Below the pieces are notes generated by a model. That model was given only the letters and a program-made list of their open reading frames with translations, searched no databases and was not told where the DNA came from. Shown one piece after another: positions 20,029 to 30,519 of a stretch of DNA of 64,000 bases; positions within the stretch are counted from its first letter, which is position 1; every line of letters begins with the position of its first letter. Position numbers and translations under genes: made by a program. The DNA comes from Malaya genurostris (lineage: Eukaryota > Arthropoda > Insecta > Diptera > Culicidae): positions 101,953,198-102,017,197 of the forward strand of contig NC_080572.1 of NCBI RefSeq assembly GCF_030247185.1. The letters run 5' to 3'.

Positions 20029-21863
20029 ATGCCGTCTAACAATATTTACGAGATTCTTCCTGAATCCGATTGTAGCGACACAGAAGAAGATTCTTCAAAA
20101 ATTCCCAAAATGGACGCTTGTCGTTCTGGGAAGAAACATCAATCTATGCCACCAGTGACGGTGATGATTTCCGACTTCAAAGCATTCCGGATTGAACTTT
20201 CTACTTTTCTCCCGGAAGTAAAAGTCTCATTTCAAATCGGACGAAGAGGAGCATGTCGAGTCTTGGTTGATGGATTGGAAGATTACGAACGTCTTATTCG
20301 ATATTTGTCCGAGAAATTTCATAAATTTTATTTATATTATATAAAATCAGACAGACCCTTCAAGGCTGTCTTGAAAGGCTTATCAAATGATCAAAGTACT
20401 GATGAAATTAAAAATGAATTAAAAGAATTGCTTGGTTTTGCCCCATCTCAAGTAATGCTTATGAAAAACCTGTTTTAATCCACCTAGTGGTGTAATGATG
20501 CCTTTCTCATATCAATCATACTATCATATATATTACTGTGGTATTCTTCTATTTCTTCGATTTTTCTTCGATTCTTAAAAGAATAACCGAAATAGATTTG
20601 TTGGACCGTCTACTGATAAAAACTATCAATTGGAAAAGATTTGAGGTCGATTTAGAAAACTTTTTACGGTTTTTCGCTCTTTTTAGTGATGGTATAAAAT
20701 TTTTAACACACTTTACCCTATCTTTCCGGATCCGAAAGTCGGATCCTGATGAAATTCAGGAATTACGTATGAGACCACAAGACCTTTCATTTGACTCTAA
20801 GTTTGTGAAAATCGGTTCAGCCATCTCCGAGAAAAGTTAGTGCAAAAAACGTTACATACACACATACGCACATACACACACATACATACACAGACATTTT
20901 GCGTACTCGACGAACTGAGTCGAATGGTATATGACACTCGGCTCTCTGGGCCTCGGTTCAAAAGTCGGTTTTCACAGTGATTGCATAACCTTTCTATGTG
21001 AGAAAGGCAAAAATAACGAATGGTACTTCTAAACCACGCTCTTGAATTTCCCATGAACTTTACCTAATACACTTCAATCGAAGTGACGTAAACTATTTGA
21101 AAACTTTAGAAAAAGTACGTTTCATTTCCCACATTAAAATTCATTGAATTGTGGTACATAGCATTCAAAAGACGTTTGTCCAATGAATGAAACCACAGAT
21201 AAATTTTCATGTTCAAATTGCGATGGAAATCATAAACCCAATTATTTGAAATGTCCTCTCAGGGAAAAATTTTAAACGCTTGTTCGCGTTTAAAATTTTT
21301 AACAAGTCAAATCAACGACCTTAAATTTACAGAACATACCTGAAAATCAAAAAACCGTTACAAATGCCACGCCTAATTCTTCTATGGAACTTATTTCTTC
21401 GAATTTAAAGCAAAACACAGGTACGCCTTCCAATTCGTCTTCTAACGAAAACAATTTATTTACAGGTAGATCGACCTCGTCATCATATTCTTCTAATGTC
21501 AGTTACGCTAGTGTAACAGATAGAAATCTACTACTTAATTCTTCTAATGTAAATAATCAAAACACAGGAACGCCTTGCAGTTCATCTTCTAACGAAAACA
21601 ATTTATTAATAGGTAGATCGGCCAAATCATCTTCTTCTAAAGGCAATCTACCTACCAATATTCCTTCAATGCCATTCGCTTCTTTAAATGAAGTCGATTT
21701 AGGCGATATAACTGAAAATGAAATGATCTACCTACAAAATCAACTTTTTCAAATGATCATCCGAATGAATTCGACTTCATCACTTTTTGAAGCATTTCAA
21801 ATCGGATGGCAATTTGCAAATAATATTATAATGAATTTAAAATTTAACAGTGATGTTAAATAA
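20029..21863 (+). pseudogene. Juan-like LINE ORF1 (Gag-like RNA-binding protein), interrupted
   Basis: ORF1 of Jockey-type LINEs encodes a nucleic-acid-binding protein. The first piece has the RRM-like block ending in FHKFYLYYIKSDRPFKAVLKG (residues about 98-118), the signature N-terminal part of Jockey Gag. It is cut at 20468 by the composite repeat. After the insertion the frame is shifted, but a zinc knuckle pattern CSNCDGNHKPNYLKC is readable near 21210-21255. The C-terminal piece (21384-21863) is Ser/Asn-rich and contains a duplicated segment (21414 and 21561, each with TGTP..SSSNENNL). A possible original start is the ATG at 19871, in a different frame that soon stops. The last codons overlap the ORF2 start at 21853. 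Confidence 0.75.
20469..21013 (+). repeat. Composite repeat copy B, complete single-unit form
   Basis: A 545-bp copy with both ends (CCTGTTTTAATCCACCTAGT; GAGAAAGGC plus A run), one monomer (20700-20835) and the CA-rich stretch (20850-20895). It splits LINE ORF1. Both junctions abut A runs (ATGAAAAA and GGCAAAAATAA), so AAAAA could be the target duplication. It shows the base form of the element that copy A has expanded. Confidence 0.8.
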
Positions 21864-22603
21864 TTATTTGAATATTTTAAATTGGAATGCTCGATCTTTG
21901 AAATCGAGTAAAGATGAATTTTATAATTTTCTCAAAGTTCACAAAATTCATATTGCCATTGTGACTTTGTTTAAACCAAATGTCAAATTGAAAAGCAATC
22001 CACATTATGTGGATCATCGATTTGACAGCTTTACTGGAATGGGTGGTGGAGTTACCATTTTTGTCCAACGGCAAATTAAACATCGAATTTTACCTTTTTC
22101 AATACTAAAGTTATTGAAAGCTTGGGAATCGAAGTTGAAACTAATGCACCGGCGAACAATTAAATTTCTTTAAAGGCGATTTGCAAAAACTCACAAGATA
22201 TCGACCGAAATTTTTAATAATAGGGGACTTAAATGCTAAGCATGTCCAGTGGAATTGTAGGCAAAATAACAGTAATGGTAAAATACTTCATAATCAACTC
22301 TCAGCTGGTTACTTCACATTTAATTGGTTGGATTACAGATCTCACATTGAAAATCATGTGGATCATGAAACTATTTTAGAAAATTCTGCGGACATCGACA
22401 CAGCAATTGATAATTTGAATCATTACATTATCGAAGCTAGAAATCTTTCAGTTCCCAAAGCTCAAACTAAATTAAATTCTTCTATCATCGATGACAATCT
22501 TCAACTGCTCATTCGGTTGAAGAATGTTCGTCGACGACAATATCAACATTCTCGTGATCCTGCTATGAAAAACATAGTTAAGGATTTACAAAAAAAAAAT
22601 TAA
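21853..22603 (+). pseudogene. Juan-like LINE ORF2, endonuclease part
   Basis: The ATG at 21853 overlaps the ORF1 stop (TAA 21861-21863), as is common in Jockey elements. The apurinic-like endonuclease starts with LNILNWNARSLKSS. The catalytic glutamate segment is missing (IVTLFKPNVK where an E-T-W block is expected). The frame shifts near 22110-22180, then IIGDLNAKHVQWNC (the D-N-H part) follows. A further deletion joins AGYFTFNW to the linker YRSHIENH, removing the end of the nuclease domain. The rest (to 22603) is the linker before the RT. The protein cannot be functional. Confidence 0.75.
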
Positions 22604-22866
22604 AAATAGATTTACTCTTTTGCGAAATGAAAATTTCGCTAATAAAGTTGAACAAATTAAACCATATTCTGAACCTTTCTGGAAACTTTCTAAGGTTCTT
22701 AAGAAACCGCAGAAACCAATTCCTGCTCTCAAGGAAGGAAATCAAATACTTCTTATAAATGGCGAAAAAGCTCAAAAACTTGCTCAGTAGTTCGAGAGTG
22801 TCCACAATTTTAATGTGAACGTTGTGAGTCCTATTGAAAATGAAGTCTCACTGAAATATGATCATA

Positions 22867-23791
22867 AAGGGTGATTTTTTAAGAGCTTGAGAACTTTTTT
22901 AAACAATAAAACGCATAAAATTTGCAAAATCTCATCGGTTCTTTATTTTAAACGTTAGATTGGTACATGACATTTACTTTTTGAAGATAATTTCATTTAA
23001 ATGTTGACCGCGGCTGCGTCTTAGGTGGTCCATTCGGAAAATCCGCTTTTTTATCGACAAATTTTGTTCAGCGATGAGGCTCATTTCTGGTTGAATGGCT
23101 ACGTAAATAAGCGAAATTGCCGCATTTGGAGTGAAGAGCAACCAGAAGCCGTTCAAGAACTGCCCATGCATCCCGAAAAATGCACTGTTTGGTGTGGTTT
23201 GTACGCTGGTGGAATCATTGGACCGTATTTTTTCAAAGATGCTGTTGGACGCAACGTTACAGTGAATGGCGATCGCTATCGTTCGATGCTAACAAACTTT
23301 TTGTTGCCAAAAATGGAAGAACTGAACTTGGTAGACATGTGGTTTCAACAAGATGGCGCTACATGCCACACAGCTCGCGATTCTATGGCCATTTTGAGGG
23401 AAAACTTCGGAGAACAATTCATCTCAAGAAATGGACCGGTAAGTTGGCCACCAAGATCATGCGATTTGACGCCTTTAGACTATTTTTTGTGGGGCTACGT
23501 CAAGTCTAAAGTCTACAGAAATAAGCCAGTAACTATCCCAGCTTTGGAAGACAACATTTCCGAAGAAATTCGGGCTATTCCGGCCGAAATGCTCGAAAAA
23601 GTTGCCCAAAATTGGACTTTCCGAATGGACCACCTAAGACGCAGCCGCGGTCAACATTTAAATGAAATTATCTTCAAAAAGTAAATGTCATGTACCAATC
23701 TAACGTTTAAAATAAAGAACCGATGAGATTTTGCAAATTTTATGCGTTTTATTGTTTAAAAAAGTTCTCAAGCTCTTAAAAAATCACCCTT
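22867..23791 (+). mobile_element. DD41D mariner-type transposon derivative with 178-bp inverted ends
   Basis: A 925-bp element flanked by TA on both sides (22865-22866, 23792-23793). Ends begin AAGGGTGATTTTTTAAGAGC. The left 178 bp (22867-23044) are the reverse complement of the right 178 bp (23614-23791) with one mismatch seen. Because the right arm includes the last 20 or so codons of the transposase, the left arm must be an inverted copy of the right end that replaced the original 5' part of the element. It sits inside the Juan-like LINE. Confidence 0.9.
23025..23684 (+). pseudogene. DD41D mariner-type transposase, catalytic domain only
   Basis: A 219-residue open frame carries the whole DDE/D catalytic domain of an IS630-Tc1-mariner transposase: FSDEAHF (D17), VTVNGDRYRSML, WFQQDGATCHTA (D110) and WPPRSCDLTPLDYFLWGYVK (D152). 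There are 41 residues between the second and third aspartates, the DD41D arrangement. The N-terminal helix-turn-helix DNA-binding region is absent, replaced by the inverted end. The frame opens after a TAG at 23022 and its first codon is GTG. The first in-frame ATG falls after D17, so normal translation is doubtful. The catalytic residues are all kept and no stop interrupts the frame, implying a recent origin. Confidence 0.85.
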
Positions 23792-23817
23792 TATTTTAAC
23801 TCAAGTGTTATTAAAAG

Positions 23818-25006
23818 ATGACATTCTTGAGACGAATTTTGATAAAATTAAGTCAATTATTAGGAAACTTAAAAAACATGAAGGCTCCTGGTAATGATGG
23901 AATTTTTAATATTCTTATTAAAAATCTTCCCGATGTTGCCTTGAGACTCCTGGTTAAAATTTTCAACAAGTATTTTTCATTAGCTTACTTCCCAAAAAGA
24001 TGGAAAAACGCTAAAGTAATTCCTATCCTCAAACCTGATAAAACCCAGCAGAAACATCAAGTTATCGTCCAATTAGCTTTTTTTCTTCTATCAGCAAACT
24101 TTTTGAAAAAATTATCTTGTTGAGAATGATGTCTCATATTGGATTTTTTACCAGAGCAGTTTGGATTTCGTCATGAACATTCAACTACTCATCAACTTGT
24201 CAGAGTAACGAACATGATAAAATCAAATAAATCTTCTGGGTTATCCACTGGAGTTGCACTTCTAGACATAGAAAAAGCATTCGACAGTGTTTGGCACAAA
24301 GGTTTAATAGCAAAAATGTCTGATTTCCAGTTTCCTATTTATTTGATCAAAATGATTCAAAATTATTTAATGGATCGTACTCTTCAGGTTAGCTATCAGA
24401 ATTGTAAATCTGAATTGCTACCCGTACGAGCAGGTGTTCCGCATGGTTCGAGCGTAGTTCCAATCTTGTATAATATTTTCACTTCTGATCTTCCAAATCT
24501 ACCCGTTGGTTGTCAGAAATCGCTTTTCTCTGACGACACAAGTCTGTTAGCCACAGGTAGAAATCTAAGAGTGATCTGCAGTCGCATACAAAGAAGTTCA
24601 TATTTTCAGTGATTATCTGTCGCATATTTTCAGTGATTATCTGTCAAAATGGAAAATTAAATCAAATGCAGCAAAAACGCAATTAATTATTTTTCCTCGC
24701 AAGCCAACAGCTTCTTTTCTTAAACCAAACAATAATCACATTCTCAAATTGAATGGCTTGGAACTGATATGGTCTGATCAAACAAAATACTTAGGTTTAA
24801 CGTATGACAAGAAACTTACTTTCAAGGATCACATTGAAGGAATCCAGGCAAAGTGTAATAAATATATTAAATGTTTATATCCTCTTATAAACAGAAATTC
24901 TAAGCTCTGTCTGAAAAACGAATTGTTAATTTATAAACAAATTTTCAGACCAGCCATGCTTTATGCAGTACCAATTTGGTCAAGTTGTTGTTCCACCAGG
25001 AAGTAA
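23818..25006 (+). pseudogene. Juan-like LINE reverse transcriptase, frameshifted
   Basis: Three pieces in different frames carry Jockey-type RT: KAPGNDGIFNILIKNLP (fingers), then FLPEQFGFRHEHSTTHQL and LLDIEKAFDSVWHKGL (region A), then RAGVPHGSSVVPILYN (PQGS expected). The catalytic box at 24526-24537 reads FSDD where FADD is usual. The last piece has WSDQTKYLGLTYDKKLTF and RPAMLYAVPIWSSC. Breaks fall near 24060, 24123 and 24590, with a short local duplication around 24600-24640. Further C-terminal codons are recognisable in shifted frames up to about 25190. Confidence 0.85.
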
Positions 25007-25671
25007 ACGCTTCAAAGGATTCAGAATAAAATTCTGAAAATGATTTTGAAGCGTCCTCCCTGATTTAGTACAAATGAGTTACACAGACTCACAAATATAG
25101 AACCATTAGATGTAATGTCACATAATATTATAAGGAAATTCAGACGAAAATCGATGCAATCTTCAATTGAATCGATTCGCTCTTTGTATTAGTTAGTAAG
25201 TTAGTATATAAGTTCCTTTTCCCCATTACACAATACAAGTAGGTTTAGAATTTTCCCTACACAAAAATTTCAGAATTGCGGAAGCAAATGATGTCCTCAT
25301 GGTAATAACCAAATCATGTATATAATAGGGCTGAAAAGTCACCACTTGTGGATGAACACCTAATTTAAATCTTAATAATTTAATTTTTACTCATATTCTA
25401 ATAAATAGTTATTAAAAAAAGGACTAGACAACTAAACAGATCGTAGCAACTAAAAATGCAAAACAGAAGATCAGAATTAGATTTTCTACCTCTTCTTATG
25501 ACAACTCAAACTTTCGATGATAAGCAGTGCTCGACTACTAAATTTCGCGCATGAAAGACATACCAGCAATGGTGCACCAAATCAAAATGTGAACGACAAG
25601 ACGTCAATCAGAACTGACATCCATAGATGCCAAAGATGAAATTCTATGTCACCACATCCAGACATCCGATA

Positions 25672-26463
25672 TTAAAAAATTGTACATATTTTCGACAAAC
25701 TATCCAGATAATCTATGAGTGACCCAGTATGATATTGATTCAAATAATTATTCCAATCGATGCGGGGATTCAAAACATTAGTTTCAAATGGCTGTAAAAT
25801 GCATTGAGCCCCATTTGACCTAAACAATTCCAAACACTCGATTAGGCATGCCAAATTGAATGTGTTAAATGTTCTTCGAAGTATAAACGGAGCATCCAAA
25901 GTAGTGAGGAGAGATCTATCTATCGAGATGATACTCCCGGAAAATGTTCACTCAATTCTGACGAAACCAGTTTTCCAAGAATCATAAAGATGCTCCAGTT
26001 GTGACACAGCTTCGTTTATGCAGGTCAATTCAGTTCCAACCGACGTATGACGTCTTTCGAGCAATCTAAAAAATCCACAAAAGAAACTACTCTGCTGCGA
26101 TGCTATCTTGAATCGCTCCTTCGTTGGACACACACTCAATAACAGTACGAAATTGAATCACCAGAGCAATCACATCAGCAGATTGTTTTATGGACTACTA
26201 ACCGTTCTCGCTTGGAGTGAGCAGAAACGGAACACATGTCCTCGAAATCGATGGAAATAGTAGTACACGCAAAAATTGGAATTTCGCCTAAACAAAAGTG
26301 ACTCTCGGTACACTTTAAAATTTGAAAATTGTTTGATTGTTATTAAACTAATTGAACGTGCGAATTGAACTATTTTGTCTCGAATTTCGTCACCTACTTT
26401 TAATTCTGATCGTAGAATAAGTTGATTACATTCCAACACCATCACGTTCAGGTTGATACGCAT
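25672..26463 (-). pseudogene. Decayed coding-like region of unknown origin
   Basis: Three open stretches on the minus strand (26463-26188, 26139-25948, 25899-25672) share one reading frame. They are separated only by a stop-containing segment around 26140-26187 and a stop ending at 25948. The peptide has segments such as GTELTCINEAVSQLEHLYDS and NLACLIECLELFRSNGAQ. I do not recognise the family. It may be an old retrosequence, gene relic or transposon ORF, or chance. Confidence 0.3.
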
Positions 26464-27116
26464 TCATTTATCCTTTCCGTGTTTTGCATTGTGTGCTTCA
26501 CGGTTGGCGCCGCTCAGTCCGTGGACGAATGAATGGGAATTCTCCACGTCAACCAGTTATCACTTCACGTGAATGCGATCGCAGCTGGATGAACGCTTGA
26601 TTTAGGAATTAATGATTGTATTTCAAATGATGATAAATAACTTCGCGAGTAAATGGACGCAGGGATAATAAATCTCTTGCGGCTGTTTCGTCTCCGAACG
26701 TATTCCAACATCAGCTTTACTGCTGCCACTAGAATTCAACACTAGATTAAGATTGTCGCTAGCATTTTCAATGTCTTGTCACTGGAGGATCTGTATTCAC
26801 AGATCGCATACGTACAAATTTACTTTTCAATATTTGATTGAAATTTATTGACCTATTAGGAAGTAAAGTCTCAATAGAAGACAACAGAGGCTTTTCAAAT
26901 CAATGAAATAGACACACATAAACAAATAATGTTGTGTTTAATTGAATGAGACACGAGAGATTCGCATTAATAAGATGCCTAAACCCGACTTCTCTGGTAG
27001 AATGTAAAAGTTAAGTTACTAAAAGATTTCTGCTTGCTTAAATAACCCTCTGTCACGTCTCACCTTTGCGTTCTATATATTTAGCAATTCCAGAAATGCT
27101 TAGCAGATCATCAGAC
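26464..27116. other. No gene recognised (intron 2)
   Basis: Apart from GC-richer DNA at 26480-26600, nothing can be assigned. Confidence 0.3.
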
Positions 27117-28310
27117 TCGACCTTCTCCGATTTTGATGAAACTTTGCACATGGCTTCAATATGGCAAACCATAGGTTTTGAACCGATGGAGAGGTCAATC
27201 CGACTCACGACTGATTTTTGAAAAGGGCGTATGTATTTTTGCATTTCACAAAAATTGCCTTGTTCAAATTGTTGTAACTCGGAAGCCGTTAATTGTACAA
27301 AAGTGGAGCTCAGGAAGAAGTTGTCGGGAATCCATTTGGCACTCTAAAAAATATACACAGAAAAAAATTATTGATTTTCTCAATATTTACAATATAATCC
27401 GAAAAAGTTGATTAAAAAAATAAAGCATGGTTTTAATTTTTTTTTTGATAATATTTATTTTAAAGCTGTTATTGAAACCTACAGATGGATGGCTATCCCA
27501 TTCGTGCCTTTTGAAAAATGAAGAAGTTACAGCTAAAACAATTTACAGATATATTCGGAATTTCAAGTTCTCGTTGAAAGATAATCATTTAAACAGTAGA
27601 ATATTAGATAATCATTTAAACAGTAGAATATTAAATGAAACCTTAAATATAATTGAAAATTATTCATTTACATGTAATAATTGTAGATATAGCAAGCAAA
27701 TAAACAATTCATGGGAATATAAAAACTGGTGTTATAATTAAATATCCAAGTGTCTCAAGAACAGCTACTTTTAGAAGAAAGGATATCATGAACAAATTTA
27801 TTGCCTTTAACCAGTAGAATAATATTCTACTGTTTAAATGATTATCTTTCTACGAGAACTTGAAATTTCGAATATATCTGTAAATTGTTTTAGCTGTAAC
27901 TTCTTCATTTTTCAAAAGGCACGGATGGGATAGCCATCAATCTGTAGGTTTTAATAAGAGCTTTAAAATGAAAATTATCAAAAAAAATCGAAACCCTGAT
28001 TGTTTTTTAATTTAATCTTTTTGGTTCATTTTGAAATTATTGAATAAAAAATCAAAAATTTTTTCCAGTGTATATTTTTTTAGAGTGCCCAATCGATTAA
28101 CTAAAACTTCTTCTTGAACGCTATTTTTGTACGATGAACGGTTTCCGAGTTACAACGATTAGAACAAGGCAATTTTTGTGAAATGCAAAAATACATCCGC
28201 CCTTTTTAAAAATCTGTCGTGAGTCGGATTGACCTATCAATCGGTTCAAAACTTATGGTTTGCCATAATGAAACCATGTGCAAAGTTTCATCCAAATCGG
28301 AGAAGGTCGA
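27117..28310. mobile_element. Fold-back element with 490-bp inverted arms
   Basis: The arms 27117-27606 and 27820-28310 are inverted copies at roughly 85 percent identity by eye. Shared blocks include TCGACCTTCTCCGATTT, ATGAAACTTTGCACATGG, GGTCAATCCGACTCACGAC and ATGAAGAAGTTACAGC. The 213-bp centre starts with a second tandem copy (27607-27633) of the 27 bp that end the left arm. No transposase is present, and frames in the arms are not genes. No target duplication was identified. Confidence 0.8.
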
Positions 28311-28384
28311 TTCTTATTTTGACACTTTTTCGTCTACTCATTCCTTAAATTGCTCTGGGACAAGATTTCATTTTTCGTACTATA

Positions 28385-28855
28385 AAGCTGTATGCTCATC
28401 AGAATTAAAACATTAAAATAACGCAGAGAATTTGCAATGGTCTCATTTGTAAATGACATTGTCTCGAAACGCATAGATTCCAGTGCACTCCTGTCTAAAC
28501 TCAATTTTTACATACCATCTCGGCCTTTAAGAAATCTAAACATCTTAATTACAAACCAACAGCGAACAAACTATGCAAAAAATGGACCAATACAGTAATT
28601 GATGGCTCCATACAACCAGCATTCAGAAGCGGTTGAACTTACAATGACAAATAATATGCTAAAACAATATTTTAATTCCATTCGTGGGGCCAATAAATTA
28701 TTATCATTAATTTCATACTAAATTGTTCATTATTTAGTGATCTATCTAGAATAGTTAACTAATTTAAGACGATTATGGTAATGAATACTATGGTAACTTT
28801 CGATTGATGACGAATAAATAAAGAAATAAATCAATGAAGAAATATATAAATAAAC
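28385..28855 (+). pseudogene. CR1-like LINE 3' fragment
   Basis: Frameshifted codons correspond to the C-terminal tail seen in the copies at 8.1 and 49.6 kb (CML..., the ISQRI/VSKRI block, LLSQLNLY-like and RTNYAKYSP-like segments). It is followed by an AATAAATAAAGAAATAAATC tail at 28812-28850. The fragment begins beside the fold-back element. Confidence 0.6.
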
Positions 28856-29160
28856 AACTATTAAATATTCACTAATAGTACTGTTGTTGTACCGTTGAAT
28901 TCCACTATGTTATAGTATTAAATATTACTAAATTTCTCCACATGATTAAATTATATTATTGGTTCTAATTTCGATCGCCTTGAATGCGTCTAAAAGTCTA
29001 AATGACGGTAATGCAGTCAGAAGAAATTGTAGTTTAGTTCAAATTAATAAACAAGTAAAACACTCGAACCTTCCGGTATACCAAGCAAGTCCCGAAAAAT
29101 GAACTCATTCTGTATCGCGTAGTAGGCTTGGATACAATTAATTGAGAAAGTTTCTATTGT
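28856..29160. other. No feature recognised (intron 2)
   Basis: AT-rich intronic DNA between the LINE tail and the MITE. Confidence 0.35.
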
Positions 29161-29424
29161 CGTTTTCGTTTTTAAATTGCACTACACTGGTGTAGCGAAA
29201 GCTGCACTGAAACCGTTCGTTTTTACCAATTGCACTACACCAGAGCTACACTTTTTCTGCACCGATACCACTGGTGTAGCACTCATCAAAAGTTTGGTGT
29301 AGCTCTGTGCAATGGAATCGTTTATTGTAGTCAATGGTTACTGTTTGTTTTCGTCATTTTTGTTCGTTTATTCATGCCTCAGTGTAGCACTGCACCGGTG
29401 TAGTGCAAATTAAAAACGAAAACG
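29161..29424. mobile_element. MITE with GTGTAG-word subterminal repeats
   Basis: The ends are inverted copies: CGTTTTCGTTTTTAAATTGC then ACTACACTGGTG at left, and the complement with ACTACACCGGTG at right, about 34 bp. Inside, variants of TGCACTACACCAG and GGTGTAGCTC recur in both orientations. It ends 112 bp before the splice donor of the B4GAT1-like exon, within intron 2. The target duplication is unclear (possibly TAT or TA). Confidence 0.75.
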
Positions 29425-29542
29425 CCATATGTTAAGGTTAGAAACTAACACATACACAGTGCATGAAAATCCAATTATGATTGATCATGGTCCGGGCAGT
29501 CGGTGTCAAACCCAGAACAGAATAATTACCAAAGTTACTCAC

Positions 29543-30519
29543 CTGGAAAAGTTGGTCGCAAACTGGTTGTAAATGAAAACTTTATGATGAAAAGGCCGTG
29601 CCAGTCCCTTGTTGGCTAACCGTATCAAATCAGTCTTGTTGCGGGGAAAGCGAACCCGTTCGTCCAGCTCGTATGTGGGCACTACGAAGGCCGTTTGCTG
29701 ACCGTTGCGTGGTTTCCGATTTCTTAAAAACTTGTCCAGGTGTTCCGCAAAATTTACACTAGGAATGATATCGACGTCGGTCAGGAAAACGTACATGTTT
29801 TGGCAACCTTTTCGAGCAACGTTCCGCAAATGATTCTGTGGGTAGGGATTTTTTATACGCCACTTATTGGTGTCAGCTTTCCGTAGTTTAATCAGATCAT
29901 TTAACGTTGCTTCCGGTTTGGCACAATCGAACTTGGTGAAGTCCCCGACGTGAACGCTTTTCAGGTGGGTCGGAGTTCGGTCCTTGGGCAGGGCCAGATG
30001 AAAACTAACACGCTCACGAATAGTTTTGAAGCAATTTCTCAGATAGGACAGATAGATCTGGAGTAAGTACAGCTCATCGTTACCGGCGGCGAAAATGGCC
30101 GCCGAAATGGGACCGGACCAGTGATGCGAGACCTGAACCAGCGAGTAGATTTTTTCGAGCGAACTCTGCGTCGCCAAACAAACACTGTACTTCTCTCCCA
30201 GCTCGGGATACTTTTCTCCGATCACAGCGAAATCGAAGATCTTGTACAATCTTCTCGAGTCCCACCGTCCCAGCCGTAGGTCCAGTCCGGAGAACACCGC
30301 CTTGTCGGTGTTGTTGGTGAGCGATTCGGCCAGCACATACTCGAGACAGGTGGCCGGTGTGAGGATCGGGGCTCGTGGAACCAGCGAAGCACTGTCGTCG
30401 ACATTGGCGCTGTACTGACTGTTGCAGTCGCCGTTGTGGAGCAGCCGCACGGTCAGGAATACATTAGACAGTGTCAGTGCCAGAACGCTTGCTATACTTA
30501 GATTCCAGAGGCGGCATGT
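29543..30519 (-). CDS. B4GAT1: B4GAT1-like beta-1,4-glucuronyltransferase, exon 2 (catalytic domain)
   Basis: A 977-bp exon on the minus strand, from an acceptor ATTAG (AG at 30521-30520) to a donor CCAG|GTGAGT. A TAG sits in frame immediately upstream of the exon, so the coding start is in an earlier exon. The exon begins in phase 0 with TCRLWNLSIASV and a hydrophobic run to about residue 24. This is a type II signal anchor that would place the enzyme in the Golgi lumen. The GT49 domain follows: CLATQSSLEKIYSLVQVSHH, GPISAAIFAAGNDEL, and the metal-binding DVD in FLTDVDIIPS (DVD codons from 29778 down to 29770). Vertebrate B4GAT1 adds glucuronic acid to the xylose that primes matriglycan on alpha-dystroglycan. 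The insect substrate is inferred. It ends with AG of a split arginine codon. High GC at third positions contrasts with the surrounding AT-rich DNA. Confidence 0.93.

Larger units (their letters stand above)
19500..25415 (+). mobile_element. Juan-like (Jockey-clade) LINE, defective, with two nested insertions
   Basis: The order is leader with small hairpins (19577-19800), ORF1 pieces (20029-20468 and 21014-21863), ORF2 endonuclease pieces (21853-22603), RT pieces (23818-25006) and a 3' part ending in an A run at about 25415. A composite repeat (20469-21013) and a DD41D transposon derivative (22867-23791) have inserted into it. Frameshifts, internal deletions and changed catalytic residues show it is dead. 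The 5' boundary is approximate. It lies in intron 2 of the B4GAT1-like gene, on the opposite strand. Confidence 0.8.

Noticed and set aside
22974..23171. Minus-strand ORF ending in the same 20 residues as the transposase
   Set aside because: It is the backward copy of the transposase C-terminus in the inverted left arm, not a separate gene.
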